A stretch of DNA of 64,000 nucleotides from an uncultured Desulfovibrio sp. (GCA_913063155.1 CAJXYU010000001.1:248001-312000); one strand, 5' to 3'; positions 52,469-63,649 are shown, counted from the first letter of the stretch. A program made the numbers and translations. The notes: a model not told the origin generated them from the letters alone.

Positions 52469-54478
52469 ATGAAGATGAACATCAAGGCGAAGATAGTCAT
52501 CGGGTTCACGGCGGCCCTGGTGGTCATCGGCGTGGTGCTGTTCTCCATCGTTTCCGTCAACACGTACGTGGCGTCCTTCACGGCCAAAAACGAATCCATG
52601 ACCTCCCAACTGGCTCAGGTGGACACGGCCATCAACATTTTTCTCGACGAGGCCAGGCAGAACGCGACCATGCTTGCGCGGCATCCGGATCTCTTGCGCG
52701 CCGACAAGATCACCACCTCCTTTGTCGCGACCACGGCAAAACAACCGGCCGTGCCTGAGCCGAACGATGTGGTGGGCAAGGAAATCGTCAGCCTGTTCAA
52801 ACTGACCCAAGGTTCCCACCCGAGCTATGTGGAAGTCTACGTCGGCACCAGGGAGGGCGGCTTCGTCTCATCCGCGACAGACAGCAACATGCCCGCAGGC
52901 TACGACCCCCGCAAACGGCCGTGGTACAAAAAAGCCATGGAAGAAGGGAACAAGGCTTCCCTGTCCAAGGCGTACATGTCCACCACGGGAGAAGCCGTGG
53001 CGGGGGTCATGCATCCCGTGATCCGCAACGGCGCGACCATCGCCGTGGTGGGAATGGATATTTCGCTCAAGAACCTGACCAACATCACCGAAAACATCAA
53101 GCTGGGCGAAACCGGCTACGTGGTGCTGGTGCAGGATGACGGCGTGGTGCTCGCGGATTCCAAGGCTCCGGACAACAACTTCAAGAATGTCTCCGATCTG
53201 GAACCGGCATATTCCGAACTGTTCTCCCTCAACTCAGGTGAAGCGGAAATTTCCCTGGGCGGCGTGGACATGGTGGCCGTGGTGCACACCTCCCCGGTCC
53301 TGGGATGGAAGATCTTCGGAATCATGGAAAGAAGCGAGGTCATGGCCCCGGTGTATGAAAACCTCTGGGGATTCTCCATCGCCATAGTAGCCTGTCTGGT
53401 CGTGGTCATCATCGTGATCTGGTTCTACATCGAGAAGACCCTGATCTCCCCCATTCATGCCATTGTGGGCTTCCTGAACCGCGCAGCAAACGGCGACTAC
53501 ACCAAACGGGTGGATATCGCGCGCAAGGACGAAATCGGCACCATGGTCAACGCCTTGAACGTCATGTCCTCCAAACTGGTGGAAGTGGTCACGCTGGTGG
53601 TGGACGGCAGCTCCCAGGTGGCCGCAGGAAGCGAAGAACTCTCCGCCACCTCGGAATCACTGTCCCAGGGTGCTACCGAGCAGGCGTCCTCCCTTGAGGA
53701 AGTCTCCTCGTCCATGGAACAGATGGCCTCCAATATCGAGGCCAACGCCAAGAACGCCCACGACACCGAGGACATCGCCCGCAAGAGCGCGGGCAATGCC
53801 GGGGAAGGCGGCAAAGCCGTCTCCGAAACCGTGGAGGCCATGAAGCAGATCGCGGAAAAGATCTCCATCATCGAAGACATCGCCCGCCAGACCAACCTCC
53901 TGGCCCTCAACGCGGCAATCGAGGCGGCGCGCGCCGGCGAACACGGCAAAGGCTTCGCCGTGGTGGCCGCGGAAGTGCGTAAGCTGGCCGAACGGTCCGG
54001 GGACGCAGCCGCCGAGATCAGCGAGCTCTCCTCCAACAGCGTGGCCGTGGCGGAAAAGGCCGGGCAGATGCTCAGCGAACTGGTCCCGGATATCCAGAGA
54101 ACTGCGGAACTCATTCAGGAAATATCCGTGGCCAGCAGCGAGCAGAACACCGGTGCGGAACAGATCAACTCCGCCCTGCAGCAACTGGACAACGTGGTGC
54201 AGCAGAACGCCTCGGCTTCCGAGGAAATGGCCTCCACGTCCCACGACCTGGCCGAGCAGGCCAGCCAACTGCAACATACCATATCCTTCTTCAAGGTCGG
54301 CTCCGGTACAGGAACCATGAGCGGGCCGGTGCGGCGCCCTGCCCAGGCACGCCGCGCCACGCAGCAGCTGCCGCCCGCCAAACCAGCCAAACCAGCGGCA
54401 AAGCCGAAGGCCGGCCCCAAGGAGCCGGGAGTCGCGCTGGAAATGGAGATGTCCGACGACGACTTTGAAAAGTTCTGA
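52469..54478 (+). CDS. Methyl-accepting chemotaxis protein with dCache sensor
   Basis: A 669-residue chemoreceptor: membrane helix (about 8-30), periplasmic dCache-type sensor (about 35-295, with [12 protein letters not shown] and [14 protein letters not shown]), second helix (about 300-322), HAMP (about 322-376) and a cytoplasmic signalling domain with the hairpin tip [42 protein letters not shown] (about 470-510). The extreme C-terminus DDDFEKF could act as a tether for CheR-type enzymes. ATG 52469 has GGGGGAG 5 bases upstream; its stop overlaps the next gene start. Confidence 0.93.
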   Translation: MKMNIKAKIVIGFTAALVVIGVVLFSIVSVNTYVASFTAKNESMTSQLAQVDTAINIFLDEARQNATMLARHPDLLRADKITTSFVATTAKQPAVPEPNDVVGKEIVSLFKLTQGSHPSYVEVYVGTREGGFVSSATDSNMPAGYDPRKRPWYKKAMEEGNKASLSKAYMSTTGEAVAGVMHPVIRNGATIAVVGMDISLKNLTNITENIKLGETGYVVLVQDDGVVLADSKAPDNNFKNVSDLEPAYSELFSLNSGEAEISLGGVDMVAVVHTSPVLGWKIFGIMERSEVMAPVYENLWGFSIAIVACLVVVIIVIWFYIEKTLISPIHAIVGFLNRAANGDYTKRVDIARKDEIGTMVNALNVMSSKLVEVVTLVVDGSSQVAAGSEELSATSESLSQGATEQASSLEEVSSSMEQMASNIEANAKNAHDTEDIARKSAGNAGEGGKAVSETVEAMKQIAEKISIIEDIARQTNLLALNAAIEAARAGEHGKGFAVVAAEVRKLAERSGDAAAEISELSSNSVAVAEKAGQMLSELVPDIQRTAELIQEISVASSEQNTGAEQINSALQQLDNVVQQNASASEEMASTSHDLAEQASQLQHTISFFKVGSGTGTMSGPVRRPAQARRATQQLPPAKPAKPAAKPKAGPKEPGVALEMEMSDDDFEKF

Positions 54479-55617
54479 TGCGCATATTCTCACCCCTTCT
54501 GATACTGACGGCCGTGCTGCTCCTCGTGGCGCGGCCGTCAGCTGCATTTGACTGGCGATCCCTGGCTGCGCCCGACTCGGAGCTATACGAATGCCTGGTG
54601 CGCGAACTCGGCGAGGAGAGGGTCGCAGGCCTGGGCAAAGGACGCCCCGAAGACAGGAAGCAGCGCCGAAAAGCCAAGATGGCCCTGCTCAAATGCAAAA
54701 ACGAGGCTGCCTTGGCAAAAGGCACGGGAACGCCTCCTTATGACGGCCCCCTGTTCGACGCCATGAGTCAAATAGACGAAACCGCCGCCAGAAAACGGGC
54801 CATGGCCAACGTGATTGACGCGGGGGTGGACAAACTGGCCCTGTTCGCCCGCAGTAGGAAAAGACTGCACCAGAACGAACGGCTGGTGCTTGATTTGGCC
54901 AAGCATCACCCGGACCTCATCGTGACCGGCGCACCAAAGTATTTTCGGCTCAAGAACGATCTGTCCGACACGTACATCCGGGCCACTGTGGAAGGAGTGA
55001 AGAAGCATGACTACCGTTTCGTAGGCGAAATTCTCTACACCCACGGAGACAAGTCCGAAGGGGCCACAACAGCACAGGGCGAACGTTTCGTGGAACCGCT
55101 CGCTCCGGGAACCCGAAAACTTCTCCAGGCCGTAGCCCCGTTGGACATCCCACTCATGGTCCATTTCGAAAATTATGCCTGGGACCGGGACGCGCCGAAA
55201 TTCCACCGTCTGTTCGCCCAATGGCCGGACCAGACGTTCATCATCCCGCACATGGCCTTTGCCACCCCCGAACAAGTCACGGAACTTCTCTCCCGCCATC
55301 CCAATGTATACATGACCATCTCCAAGAAGGAACGGGCCATGAAGGGCTTCTCGGACGCAGACAAGGCCGATGCCATCGGCTCCAGCCTGGTGGACAGCGG
55401 ATTCAGGCTACGCCCGGAGTGGCGCGAGGTGTTGCTCCGTTTCCAAAACCGGCTGCTCTTCGCCACGGACCCGCACTGGCCCTCGCTCTGGGACAGTTAT
55501 CAGCAGCCCGTGCTTGTGCACCGGGTCCTGCTGGGGCAACTCCCTCGTGAGGCGGCCGAAAAGATAGCCTACAAAAATGCCGAACGACTGTACGGAGTGA
55601 AGGTGAACGCAGACTAG
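54478..55617 (+). CDS. Exported amidohydrolase-family protein
   Basis: A 379-residue protein with a signal peptide (about 1-23, ...RPSAAF) and an amidohydrolase (TIM-barrel) type body: VGEILYTHGD, DIPLMVHFEN, QTFIIPHMAF, and LLFATDPHWPS as likely metal or substrate ligands. The HXH motif common near the N-terminus of such enzymes is not clear. It starts on the last base of the chemoreceptor stop (TGATG), so the two are translated together. Substrate unknown. Confidence 0.72.
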   Translation: MRIFSPLLILTAVLLLVARPSAAFDWRSLAAPDSELYECLVRELGEERVAGLGKGRPEDRKQRRKAKMALLKCKNEAALAKGTGTPPYDGPLFDAMSQIDETAARKRAMANVIDAGVDKLALFARSRKRLHQNERLVLDLAKHHPDLIVTGAPKYFRLKNDLSDTYIRATVEGVKKHDYRFVGEILYTHGDKSEGATTAQGERFVEPLAPGTRKLLQAVAPLDIPLMVHFENYAWDRDAPKFHRLFAQWPDQTFIIPHMAFATPEQVTELLSRHPNVYMTISKKERAMKGFSDADKADAIGSSLVDSGFRLRPEWREVLLRFQNRLLFATDPHWPSLWDSYQQPVLVHRVLLGQLPREAAEKIAYKNAERLYGVKVNAD

Positions 55618-55721
55618 TCCAGGAATTTCCTGAGCCAGTACTGCATCTCGTGGCAGACGGGATGGGAACAGACCGCCTCTCCGGTGAGTGGCCAAATCCC
55701 CTGAAACATGGTGCAAAGCAT
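55614..55721 (-). CDS. Possible 35-aa small protein
   Basis: A short frame, MLCTMFQGIWPLTGEAVCS..., follows the exporter gene by 13 bases and ends at a TAG overlapping the convergent stop. It holds the Cys/His set CSHPVCHE. No good ribosome binding site is seen; it may be chance. Confidence 0.25.
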   Translation of the reverse strand: MLCTMFQGIWPLTGEAVCSHPVCHEMQYWLRKFLD

Positions 55722-55734
55722 CCGGGGTTCCAAA

Positions 55735-56361
55735 CTATTCGGATGACAAGGCCAAGGCCGCTCCGGCCGATACGAACAACCCGCCGGTCACACGCGCAAA
55801 CCATTTCGAAACAAGGCTTGAACGCAACATCCCGGACACCCGCGTGCCGCAGGCCGTGCAAAGAGTCAGACAGCCGAAGGTGGTCACGAACAAAATCGTG
55901 AGTAGGGAAACGTATTGGGGCAGCAGAGCGGCCCCCGTGTCTATGAACTGGGGGAAGACCGCCGTATAGAAAGCGATTGCCTTGGGGTTGCCCGCTCCCA
56001 CTAAAACGCCTTGGCGAAACAACCTGCCGATGCGAACATTTTTTCCGGAGGAACACGACCCGGCCAGAGCCTCCAACCCGCCGGAACGCAGCAGCTTGAT
56101 CCCCAGCCAGACAAGATAGGCCGCACCGGCAAGGCGGATGGCGCTGAAGACGGCTTCGGAGACGGCAAGGAGCGCACCCAACCCTGCCATGGCTACAAAA
56201 CCGTAAACAATGGCCATGAGGGAAAGCCCCACGTTGGTGGCCAGGGCAGGGCAAAGCCCAAAACGGGCGCCATGGGTCAACGACAAGAGCATGGCCGGCC
56301 CGGGAAGCAGGCAGGCAATGATATTGGCCAGGGCGAAACCGAGCAGCAGTTCGAAAGACAT
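55735..56361 (-). CDS. LysE/RhtB-family amino acid exporter
   Basis: A 208-residue inner-membrane exporter with six hydrophobic segments. The N-terminal LLLGFALANIIACLLPGPAMLLSLTHGARFG contains the family's PGP signature, and GNPKAIAFYTAVFPQFID (about 125-142) the second conserved stretch. It should export an amino acid such as homoserine, threonine or lysine. ATG 56361 has AAGGAG 6 bases upstream. Confidence 0.88.
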   Translation of the reverse strand: MSFELLLGFALANIIACLLPGPAMLLSLTHGARFGLCPALATNVGLSLMAIVYGFVAMAGLGALLAVSEAVFSAIRLAGAAYLVWLGIKLLRSGGLEALAGSCSSGKNVRIGRLFRQGVLVGAGNPKAIAFYTAVFPQFIDTGAALLPQYVSLLTILFVTTFGCLTLCTACGTRVSGMLRSSLVSKWFARVTGGLFVSAGAALALSSE

Positions 56362-56566
56362 GGAAACTCCTTGATGGGAAATATGCTCGAAGTTTTCCGG
56401 CAAGTGATCGAAAAGTCAACCTATCCGGCGCATCGTACAGGATACGACTGTTCGGAAGGCGGCGAAGGGTGAGCACAAGAAAACGCCGGCCCGCAGCGTA
56501 GGGAACACTATGTGGAGAGCCGACGTTTTTGCGGCAATGAAGTCATCAAGCCCCGGCTTTCGTCGG

Positions 56567-59431
56567 TCAGTGCCTTCGTTCGCCGTGGTATTCAAGGGTC
56601 TTCATGAGCTGCGACAGATCGAACGGCTTATGCAGCAGGCCGTCCATGCCTACGGCCTCGAAGCGTTCGCGGTCTTCGTCTCCTGCATAGGCGGTCAGGG
56701 CGATAACCGGCACGTTGAGGGACATCTCCCGGATGCGGCGGGTAGCCTCCAGGCCGTCCATGACCGGCATCTGGATGTCCATAAGTACCAAGTCGTATTC
56801 CTTGCGACTCAACAACTCCAGAGCTTCCGCCCCGTTGGTGGCCACTTCCACGTGGTGTCCGGCCTTGTCCAGAATGGATTTGACCAGAAGTTGGTTGGTG
56901 CTGTCGTCCTCCACGTAGAGGATGCGCATGGGAACAGTGGCTGCTCCCTCCGAAACACTTTTTTCCTGGGTCTCGGCGACAGCCTCGCGCAGCGCCAGGG
57001 TAAAGGCGAAAGTGCTGCCGGCCCCCACTTCGCTGCACATGTAAAGGGTGCCGCCGAGCATTTCCACCAACCGGGCGGCGATGCTCAGTCCCAGACCGGA
57101 ACCGCTGTACTTCTTGGTCATGATATCTTCGCCCAGGGTGAAGCTGTCCATGACCGTACGTTGTTTTTCAACCGGGATGCCGATACCGGAATCCGAAACG
57201 ATGAACCGGATACGCCAAACTCCGTCGCGGTCCTTGCCCGCATCCTCCACGCGGAAGGAGACTTCGCCGGAAAAGGTGAAGTGAACCGCATTCTTGAGCA
57301 GGTTGGTCAACACCTGTTTGAGATGAAGGATGTCTCCATGCAGCAGTTTGGGCAGAGAAGGGGCATAGGATACATTGAATTCAAGACCCTTGAGCTTGGC
57401 CTGCACGGACGTGGACGCCAGGAGAGCCTCCAGGCTCTTGCGCAGGCCGAACTCGATCTCCCGACGTTCCATGCGGCCGAATTCGATGTTGGAAAGGTCG
57501 AAAAGATTCTTGACCAGTTCCAGGAGCTTGACGGAAGACTGCTTGACCATTTCCAGGTATTCCAGGCTCTCCTCGTTCTGTTCCTGGTCCAAGAGCAGCT
57601 GAATCAAGCCCATGATGCCGTTGAGCGGCGTACGCAATTCATGGCTCATGTTTGAAAGAAACTGAGTCTTGGCCACGTTGGCGATCTCGGCCCGGTCCTT
57701 GGCCTCCAGCAATTCGGATTCGATGCGTTTCTGTTCGCTGATGTCGCTGAAGGTGACCACCACCCCCTCAACCCTGCCCTTTTCCACAATGGGCATGCAT
57801 TTATAGGAGATGGGGAACTTGGCGCCGTCCTTGCGCCAGAAATATTCATTGTCCCCCTGGCTCGGCCGTCCGGTTTCAAGGGTTCTGCGGATGGGGCAGC
57901 GCTCCACGGGATACGGCTGGCCGTTCCGCATCGTATGATGGCAGGTCAGATGGTTGTTCTTGCCCATAAGTTCCAATGCATCCCACCCGAGCATCCTGGC
58001 GGCCGCGGGATTCACGAACGTGTTCCGCCCGTTTTTGGCGATACCGAAAATACCCTCCCCGGCCGCATTGAGGATCATGGCGTTTTGCTGACTGATCTTG
58101 GCAAGAGCCTCGTTGGAACGCTTGCGCACGGTGATGTCCTGGGCCATGCCGCAAAAGGCGTAGGCGTCCCCGAACTCATTGAGCAATGGAAAAAGCGTCG
58201 TGGAATAGCAACGCTTTTCCCCCCGGACCTCCATGCAATCGTCCACAGTCAAAGGCTGCTGGCTTCCGGTAAGGTGCGCAAGCCGGGCATGAAAATTCCG
58301 GGCCACCTCCGTGGGCAGCAGGTCCGCAAAGGTTTTGCCCACAATCTTCTCATATGGAAGCCCCATCAACTCGCAGCAGGCCTTGTTGACCACCAGGTAG
58401 CGCCCCTCCTGGTCGAAAATGGTGATCATCATGGGGCTGAAATCGAGGATGGACTGCAATTTCGTGTGCGCCTCGCGCAATTCCTCGACGCCCTCTTCCA
58501 CACGCTGCTCAAGGGATTGTTTGGAGCTTCTGAGTTGCCGCTCCATATCCTTGCGCCTGGTGATGTCGCTGAAAATGAGCACCGAGCCGGTGAACTTGCC
58601 CGACACGTCGGCCATGGCGCTCCAGTCCACGTTGTAGATACGCCGCTCCCCGGCGACGTCCAACGTCTGCTCAAAGGTCTTTTGCCGACCCGGTTCGGGT
58701 GGAGCGGACCGCAGCATGTCCATGGCGGACAACAATTCATGGATGGGCATGCCCAGCCATTTCTGCACCTCCAGCGCGCCATTCGTCCCCAGTCCGCCGT
58801 AATGCAGCGGACCATCTGCTTCACCGTATCCGCACAAGGTCGCCGCCGCCCGATTCATATGCACCACGTTCCCCTGCTCATCCATGAGCAACACCGGGGA
58901 ATGCAGGCTCTCGATGGCGGTCATGAACCGGTTCTTCTCATTGGTCGTCAGGCGGTTCTTGAACTGGAGTTCGGCAATGAATTCCCGGTCGTCCTTGCCG
59001 GTCCATTCCACACTGATGCCGAGTTCGAAACGGTCGAAACACCCCAGTACAAACGCGAGGTACTCCTCATGCTTGGGGTCGTCTCCCAAGAATTCATTGA
59101 TGAAGTCCATATAGGTACGACGGTAATATTTGAGCAACCCCAGGAACATGCCGATGGGGATGCCTCGCTCGCGGTGGCGCCGTCCCTCCAACACGCCGAA
59201 ACTGGCCACAGGGTCGCCGATGAAGTTGTCGTTGGGACCGAGCAGCGGCAGAGCGCCGCCGTAGGATTCTATCTGGCCGACCATGGCGTCGGTGAGCCCG
59301 GCGACGGATATGCGCCAAGCCTCCAGCAGGGTCGAGGTATAATGAGTGTATCCATGCTTCTTCGCATAGTGCAGGATACGATGCATGAGCCAGTCTTCGT
59401 TTTCGGGCAGAAGCTCCGCAAGAATCCGCAT
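56567..59431 (-). CDS. Hybrid sensor histidine kinase (N-terminal helical domain, PAS repeats, HisKA-HATPase, receiver)
   Basis: A 954-residue soluble hybrid kinase. The N-terminus (about 1-165) resembles RsbRD-type helical sensor domains (FLGLLKYYRRTYMDFINEF). Three PAS domains follow (about 170-300, 325-440, 445-570), then HisKA with SNMSHELRTPLNGIMGLIQ (about 600), HATPase_c (GSGLGLSIAARLVEMLGG, about 760), and a receiver with LVLMDIQMPVMDGLEATRRIR (phospho-Asp about 885). No membrane segments, so it senses inside the cell. No partner regulator is adjacent. Confidence 0.9.
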   Translation of the reverse strand: MRILAELLPENEDWLMHRILHYAKKHGYTHYTSTLLEAWRISVAGLTDAMVGQIESYGGALPLLGPNDNFIGDPVASFGVLEGRRHRERGIPIGMFLGLLKYYRRTYMDFINEFLGDDPKHEEYLAFVLGCFDRFELGISVEWTGKDDREFIAELQFKNRLTTNEKNRFMTAIESLHSPVLLMDEQGNVVHMNRAAATLCGYGEADGPLHYGGLGTNGALEVQKWLGMPIHELLSAMDMLRSAPPEPGRQKTFEQTLDVAGERRIYNVDWSAMADVSGKFTGSVLIFSDITRRKDMERQLRSSKQSLEQRVEEGVEELREAHTKLQSILDFSPMMITIFDQEGRYLVVNKACCELMGLPYEKIVGKTFADLLPTEVARNFHARLAHLTGSQQPLTVDDCMEVRGEKRCYSTTLFPLLNEFGDAYAFCGMAQDITVRKRSNEALAKISQQNAMILNAAGEGIFGIAKNGRNTFVNPAAARMLGWDALELMGKNNHLTCHHTMRNGQPYPVERCPIRRTLETGRPSQGDNEYFWRKDGAKFPISYKCMPIVEKGRVEGVVVTFSDISEQKRIESELLEAKDRAEIANVAKTQFLSNMSHELRTPLNGIMGLIQLLLDQEQNEESLEYLEMVKQSSVKLLELVKNLFDLSNIEFGRMERREIEFGLRKSLEALLASTSVQAKLKGLEFNVSYAPSLPKLLHGDILHLKQVLTNLLKNAVHFTFSGEVSFRVEDAGKDRDGVWRIRFIVSDSGIGIPVEKQRTVMDSFTLGEDIMTKKYSGSGLGLSIAARLVEMLGGTLYMCSEVGAGSTFAFTLALREAVAETQEKSVSEGAATVPMRILYVEDDSTNQLLVKSILDKAGHHVEVATNGAEALELLSRKEYDLVLMDIQMPVMDGLEATRRIREMSLNVPVIALTAYAGDEDRERFEAVGMDGLLHKPFDLSQLMKTLEYHGERRH

Positions 59432-59546
59432 CTCTCACTCCGCTGGTTTGCCCGTCCACCAACCGGCAGGCAGGACATGCTCCCTTAGTTTTTCATTACA
59501 CTTTCAAGGGCAGTGGACAATTAGAATTCCCGGAGCTCCGGAAACG

Positions 59547-59577
59547 CAAAAGGCCGTCCCAAGAGAGACGGCCTTTT
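59547..59577. terminator. Bidirectional terminator after livF
   Basis: AAAAGGCCGTC/GACGGCCTTTT (59548-59558 with 59567-59577) gives a T run on both strands. Confidence 0.92.
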
Positions 59578-59597
59578 CACAACGCGGGCTGGAAAAG

Positions 59598-60323
<726 letters not shown>

Positions 60324-60353
60324 GATATCTCTTTTCTTCGAATTGCTTGAAAA

Positions 60354-61574
60354 CTAATCCATTTCCTCGGAACGGCGCCCCACGCGCTTGGCCGGCCACA
60401 ACCCCTTGGGGCGCACCAGCATCATGACGGTCATGACGCCGCCAAAGACCAGCATGCGGTAAAGGTCGAACTCACGAAAAACCTCGGGCAGGGCTATGAG
60501 AGCCAAGGCACCGAGAATGACGCCCGGGATGGAGCCCATGCCGCCCAGGACCACCATGGCCAGCACCATGGCCGATTCCAGGAAGGTGAAGGACTCGGGG
60601 CTGACGAAGCGCATGCGGGAGGCGAAAAAGGCCCCTGCGAAACCGGCGAAGACCGCTCCCGAGGCATAGGCCAGCAGCTTGAGCAGGAAGGTGTTCACTC
60701 CCATGAGCTCGGCTGCGGTCTCGTCCTCGCGGATGGCCTCCCAGGCGCGGCCTATGCGCGAATAGTTGAGACGGTAAACGGCGATAATGGTGCAGATGGC
60801 GATGAACAGGATCACGTAATAATACATCCAGACCTTCTTGACCCAGAAGTGCTCCAGGGTCCAGCCGTTGGTCATGTCAAGCCAGTAGACGCCCGGACGC
60901 TTGATGCCGGACAGGCCGTTGGGACCGTTGGTCAACTCCATCCAGTTGTTGAGAATGAGACGCACGATTTCCCCGAAGCCCAGGGTGACGATGGCCAGGT
61001 AATCCCCGCGCATGCGCAGGGTCGGATAGCCGATGATGCAGCCGGCGATGGCAGCCAGGCAGCCAGCGATGGGCAGGCTCATCCAGAAAGAAAGCTGGTA
61101 GTGGATGGACAGCAGCGCATAGGTGTAGGCCCCCACTCCGTAGAAGGCTATGTATCCGAGGTCCAGCAGGCCGGCCAGCCCCACCACGATGTTCAGTCCC
61201 AGGCCGAGGCAGACGTAGATGAGCACGTTACAGGCCACGTCATGACCATAGCGACCGGTCATGGACGGAAAAACCAGGGCCAGAGCCAACAATATCAACA
61301 GAAGCAGCCACTGGGGGATGGCGGCATAGGCCTTTCGCGTGCTTCCGGTGATGGCGGAGCCCGCTTTCTTGGCTCCGTCGAAAACGCCGCGCACGTTCAG
61401 CTCGTAGACGATCATGATGCACAAGGCTGCGACGGCCAGCTTGCCCCACAAGGCGAATGTCGTGCCGAATTCAAGACCTTCGGGCTTGATGCCCAGCAAC
61501 GGCCACAGGATGACGAACAGCCAGATGAGGCCGATGCCGAAGGACACCCACCTTTTCTTAAACTCGTGTATCAT
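60354..61574 (-). CDS. livM: Branched-chain amino acid ABC transporter permease LivM
   Basis: A 406-residue permease with about 11 hydrophobic segments. The family core GLAGLLDLGYIAFYGVGAYTYALL, PTLRMRGDYLAIVTLGFGEIVR and GRAWEAIREDETAAELMGVN is present. The first 110 residues form the extra N-terminal extension common in LivM. I start at ATG 61574 (MIHEFKKRW); it overlaps livH by 17 bases. Confidence 0.94.
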   Translation of the reverse strand: MIHEFKKRWVSFGIGLIWLFVILWPLLGIKPEGLEFGTTFALWGKLAVAALCIMIVYELNVRGVFDGAKKAGSAITGSTRKAYAAIPQWLLLLILLALALVFPSMTGRYGHDVACNVLIYVCLGLGLNIVVGLAGLLDLGYIAFYGVGAYTYALLSIHYQLSFWMSLPIAGCLAAIAGCIIGYPTLRMRGDYLAIVTLGFGEIVRLILNNWMELTNGPNGLSGIKRPGVYWLDMTNGWTLEHFWVKKVWMYYYVILFIAICTIIAVYRLNYSRIGRAWEAIREDETAAELMGVNTFLLKLLAYASGAVFAGFAGAFFASRMRFVSPESFTFLESAMVLAMVVLGGMGSIPGVILGALALIALPEVFREFDLYRMLVFGGVMTVMMLVRPKGLWPAKRVGRRSEEMD

Positions 61575-62460
61575 CGACGTTCTCTCCCATGATGCCGGTG
61601 GGCCTGAAGTACAGTACCGCGATAAGAATGATGAAAGCGAACACATCCTTGTATTCACTGGACAGATATCCCGCGGCGAAAATCTCGACCATACCGATGA
61701 TCAGGCCGCCGACCATGGCCCCGGTGATGTTGCCGATGCCGCCGAGCACGGCCGCGGCAAAGGCCTTGATGCCGGGAACAAAGCCCATGGAATAGTTCAC
61801 CGAGCCGTAGTAGAAGCCGACCATGATGCCCGCGGCTGCGGCCAGGCCCGCGCCGATGGCGAAGGTCAGGGAAATGATCTTGTTGGAATTGATGCCCACC
61901 AGTGCGGACATGACCTTGTCCTGGGCCGTGGCGCGCATGGCCTTGCCGATACGGGTCTTGAACACGAGCAGGTTCAGGCAGATGAGCAACGCGGCAGTGA
62001 TGAGGACTATGTAAATCTGCATGTAGGATACGACCACGTTGCCGAAATGGAAACCGCCGGCGGTCATTTCCGTGGGATACGCCTTGTCGTACACGCCCTG
62101 GGTGAGCATGAGTCCGTTCTGGAGGAAAATGGACATGCCCAGTGCGGACAGGAGCACGGACAGACGCGAACTGGAGCGCAAAGGCTTGTAGGCCACCTTT
62201 TCCACGGCCATGGCCAGCAAGGCGCAGTAGCCCATGGTCAGGCCAAGCCCGAGAGCGATGCACAACACAGGGCTCATTCCTTGTGCGGACAGGTAGCTGA
62301 TGATGATGACACCCATGTACCCGCCTGCGGCAAAAAACTCGCCGTGGGCGAAGTTGATCAGCTGAATGATGCCGTAGACCATGGTGTAACCCAACGCAAT
62401 GAGGGCGTAGACTCCTCCGAGGGTTATACCGTTGACGAGCTGTTGCAGAAAATAGTCCAT
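61558..62460 (-). CDS. livH: Branched-chain amino acid ABC transporter permease LivH
   Basis: A 300-residue permease with about eight membrane segments; ITLGGVYALIALGYTMVYGIIQLINFAHGEFF at the N-terminus and AVLGGIGNITGAMVGGLIIGMVE near the end are LivH signatures. It follows livK after a 61-base gap that holds a hairpin. Confidence 0.95.
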   Translation of the reverse strand: MDYFLQQLVNGITLGGVYALIALGYTMVYGIIQLINFAHGEFFAAGGYMGVIIISYLSAQGMSPVLCIALGLGLTMGYCALLAMAVEKVAYKPLRSSSRLSVLLSALGMSIFLQNGLMLTQGVYDKAYPTEMTAGGFHFGNVVVSYMQIYIVLITAALLICLNLLVFKTRIGKAMRATAQDKVMSALVGINSNKIISLTFAIGAGLAAAAGIMVGFYYGSVNYSMGFVPGIKAFAAAVLGGIGNITGAMVGGLIIGMVEIFAAGYLSSEYKDVFAFIILIAVLYFRPTGIMGENVDDTRV

Positions 62461-62483
62461 GAAATCTCTTGGGTGGAAATGTT

Positions 62484-62509
62484 GGCGGGGCCCCAGCGGG
62501 AGCCCCGCT
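62484..62509 (-). other. Intercistronic hairpin between livK and livH
   Basis: GCGGGGC and GCCCCGC (62502-62508 with 62485-62491) form a perfect 7-bp stem without a T run. Such hairpins after binding-protein genes often stabilise the upstream message and lower expression of the permeases. Confidence 0.6.
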
Positions 62510-62521
62510 TGAAATCGTTAC

Positions 62522-63649
62522 TTAGTATTTTTTACCGGTCTGGGCGTTCCAGAAATCCACATACTTGCCGTTTTCGATCTTGCGGATGATGTAGTTGGAA
62601 CCGGAATCGCCGTTCTCCTTGTACTTGAAGCTCTTGGAAGCTCCCTTGAATTCCATGGACAGCAGGGCCGCACGGACCTTGTCCAAATCGGTGGAGCCGG
62701 CCTTCTTCACTGCGGCCATGTAAGCCATTGCCGAGTCATAGGCATAGGTGGAGTATGCGCCGGGCTTGCCGTACTTGGGTTCGTAGAACTTGATGAACTG
62801 TTTGTAGGACGGAGTATTGGGATCGACATAGCCGAAGGTCAGGAACATGCCGTTGGCGTCCTTTTTGGCGATCTTGATGAGCTGCGGATGATACACGGCG
62901 TCCTGGGCAAGATACACGGCGTCGATGCCCATGCGCTTGGCCTGGATGATGAGCAACGCGCCTGTGGCGGAGTTTTGCAGGGAGACGTAGAAAACGTCGG
63001 GTTTGGCGGCCTTGACCTTGGTCAACACTGCGGAGAAGTCCTTGTCGCCCTGGTTGACGTGCTCATGACCCAGTACCTTGATTCCCGCTGCCGGGCAGCC
63101 CTTTTCCACGTTGTCGGCCAGTCCCTGGGAATAAGCGGTCTTGTCGTCCACCAGATAGATGGTCTTGGCCTTGAGGTATTCCTTCATGAAACGAAGGGCG
63201 GCCTTGGACTGGTCGTCGTCGCGGCCGCAGGTGCGGAAAATGTTCTTGAGCCCCCGTTCGGTGACCTTTTCGTTGGTGGATCCGGGAGTAAGCATGATGA
63301 TGTCTTCTTCATCCAGGGTCTCGGATGCGGGCAGGGTCGCACTGGAGCAGTAGGCGCCGATGACGGCCGCCACTTCTTCGTTGATGAGCTTGTTGGCTGC
63401 CGCGACGGCCTGGCGGGGGTCGCATGCGGTGTCCTGGGCGGACAGGGTGATGTCGTCGAAGCCGGGGATGCCGCCTTCGGCCTTCACGACCTCGATGGCG
63501 GTACGCACGCCGTTGGCGATGTCGTTGCCGTCTGCGGCGTAGGGCCCGGTGAGCGGGCTCATGCTTCCGAGCTTCAGGGTTTCCGCAAAGGCGGAGGCGG
63601 AGGCCAGGGTCATGGCCAGGACGAGTATCAATGCCAAAATGCGTTTCAT
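62522..63649 (-). CDS. livK: Branched-chain amino acid-binding protein LivK/LivJ
   Basis: A 375-residue periplasmic binding protein with a signal peptide (MKRILALILVLAMTLASASAFA). The two-lobed LivJ/K fold shows LKLGSMSPLTGPYAADGNDIANGVRTA at the start, VAAVIGAYCSSATLPASE and YLVDDKTAYSQGLAD. It delivers leucine, isoleucine, valine or related amino acids to LivHMGF. Confidence 0.94.
   Translation of the reverse strand: MKRILALILVLAMTLASASAFAETLKLGSMSPLTGPYAADGNDIANGVRTAIEVVKAEGGIPGFDDITLSAQDTACDPRQAVAAANKLINEEVAAVIGAYCSSATLPASETLDEEDIIMLTPGSTNEKVTERGLKNIFRTCGRDDDQSKAALRFMKEYLKAKTIYLVDDKTAYSQGLADNVEKGCPAAGIKVLGHEHVNQGDKDFSAVLTKVKAAKPDVFYVSLQNSATGALLIIQAKRMGIDAVYLAQDAVYHPQLIKIAKKDANGMFLTFGYVDPNTPSYKQFIKFYEPKYGKPGAYSTYAYDSAMAYMAAVKKAGSTDLDKVRAALLSMEFKGASKSFKYKENGDSGSNYIIRKIENGKYVDFWNAQTGKKY

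Noticed and set aside
50541..52472. 643-aa open frame opposite hemL and the siroheme decarboxylase-like gene
   Set aside because: Antisense to HemL with all its motifs; biased His/Gly composition.
55403..56476. 357-aa frame overlapping the LysE-type exporter in another frame
   Set aside because: Arg/Ser/Pro-rich shadow with no start signal; the exporter frame has signature motifs and a good ribosome binding site.
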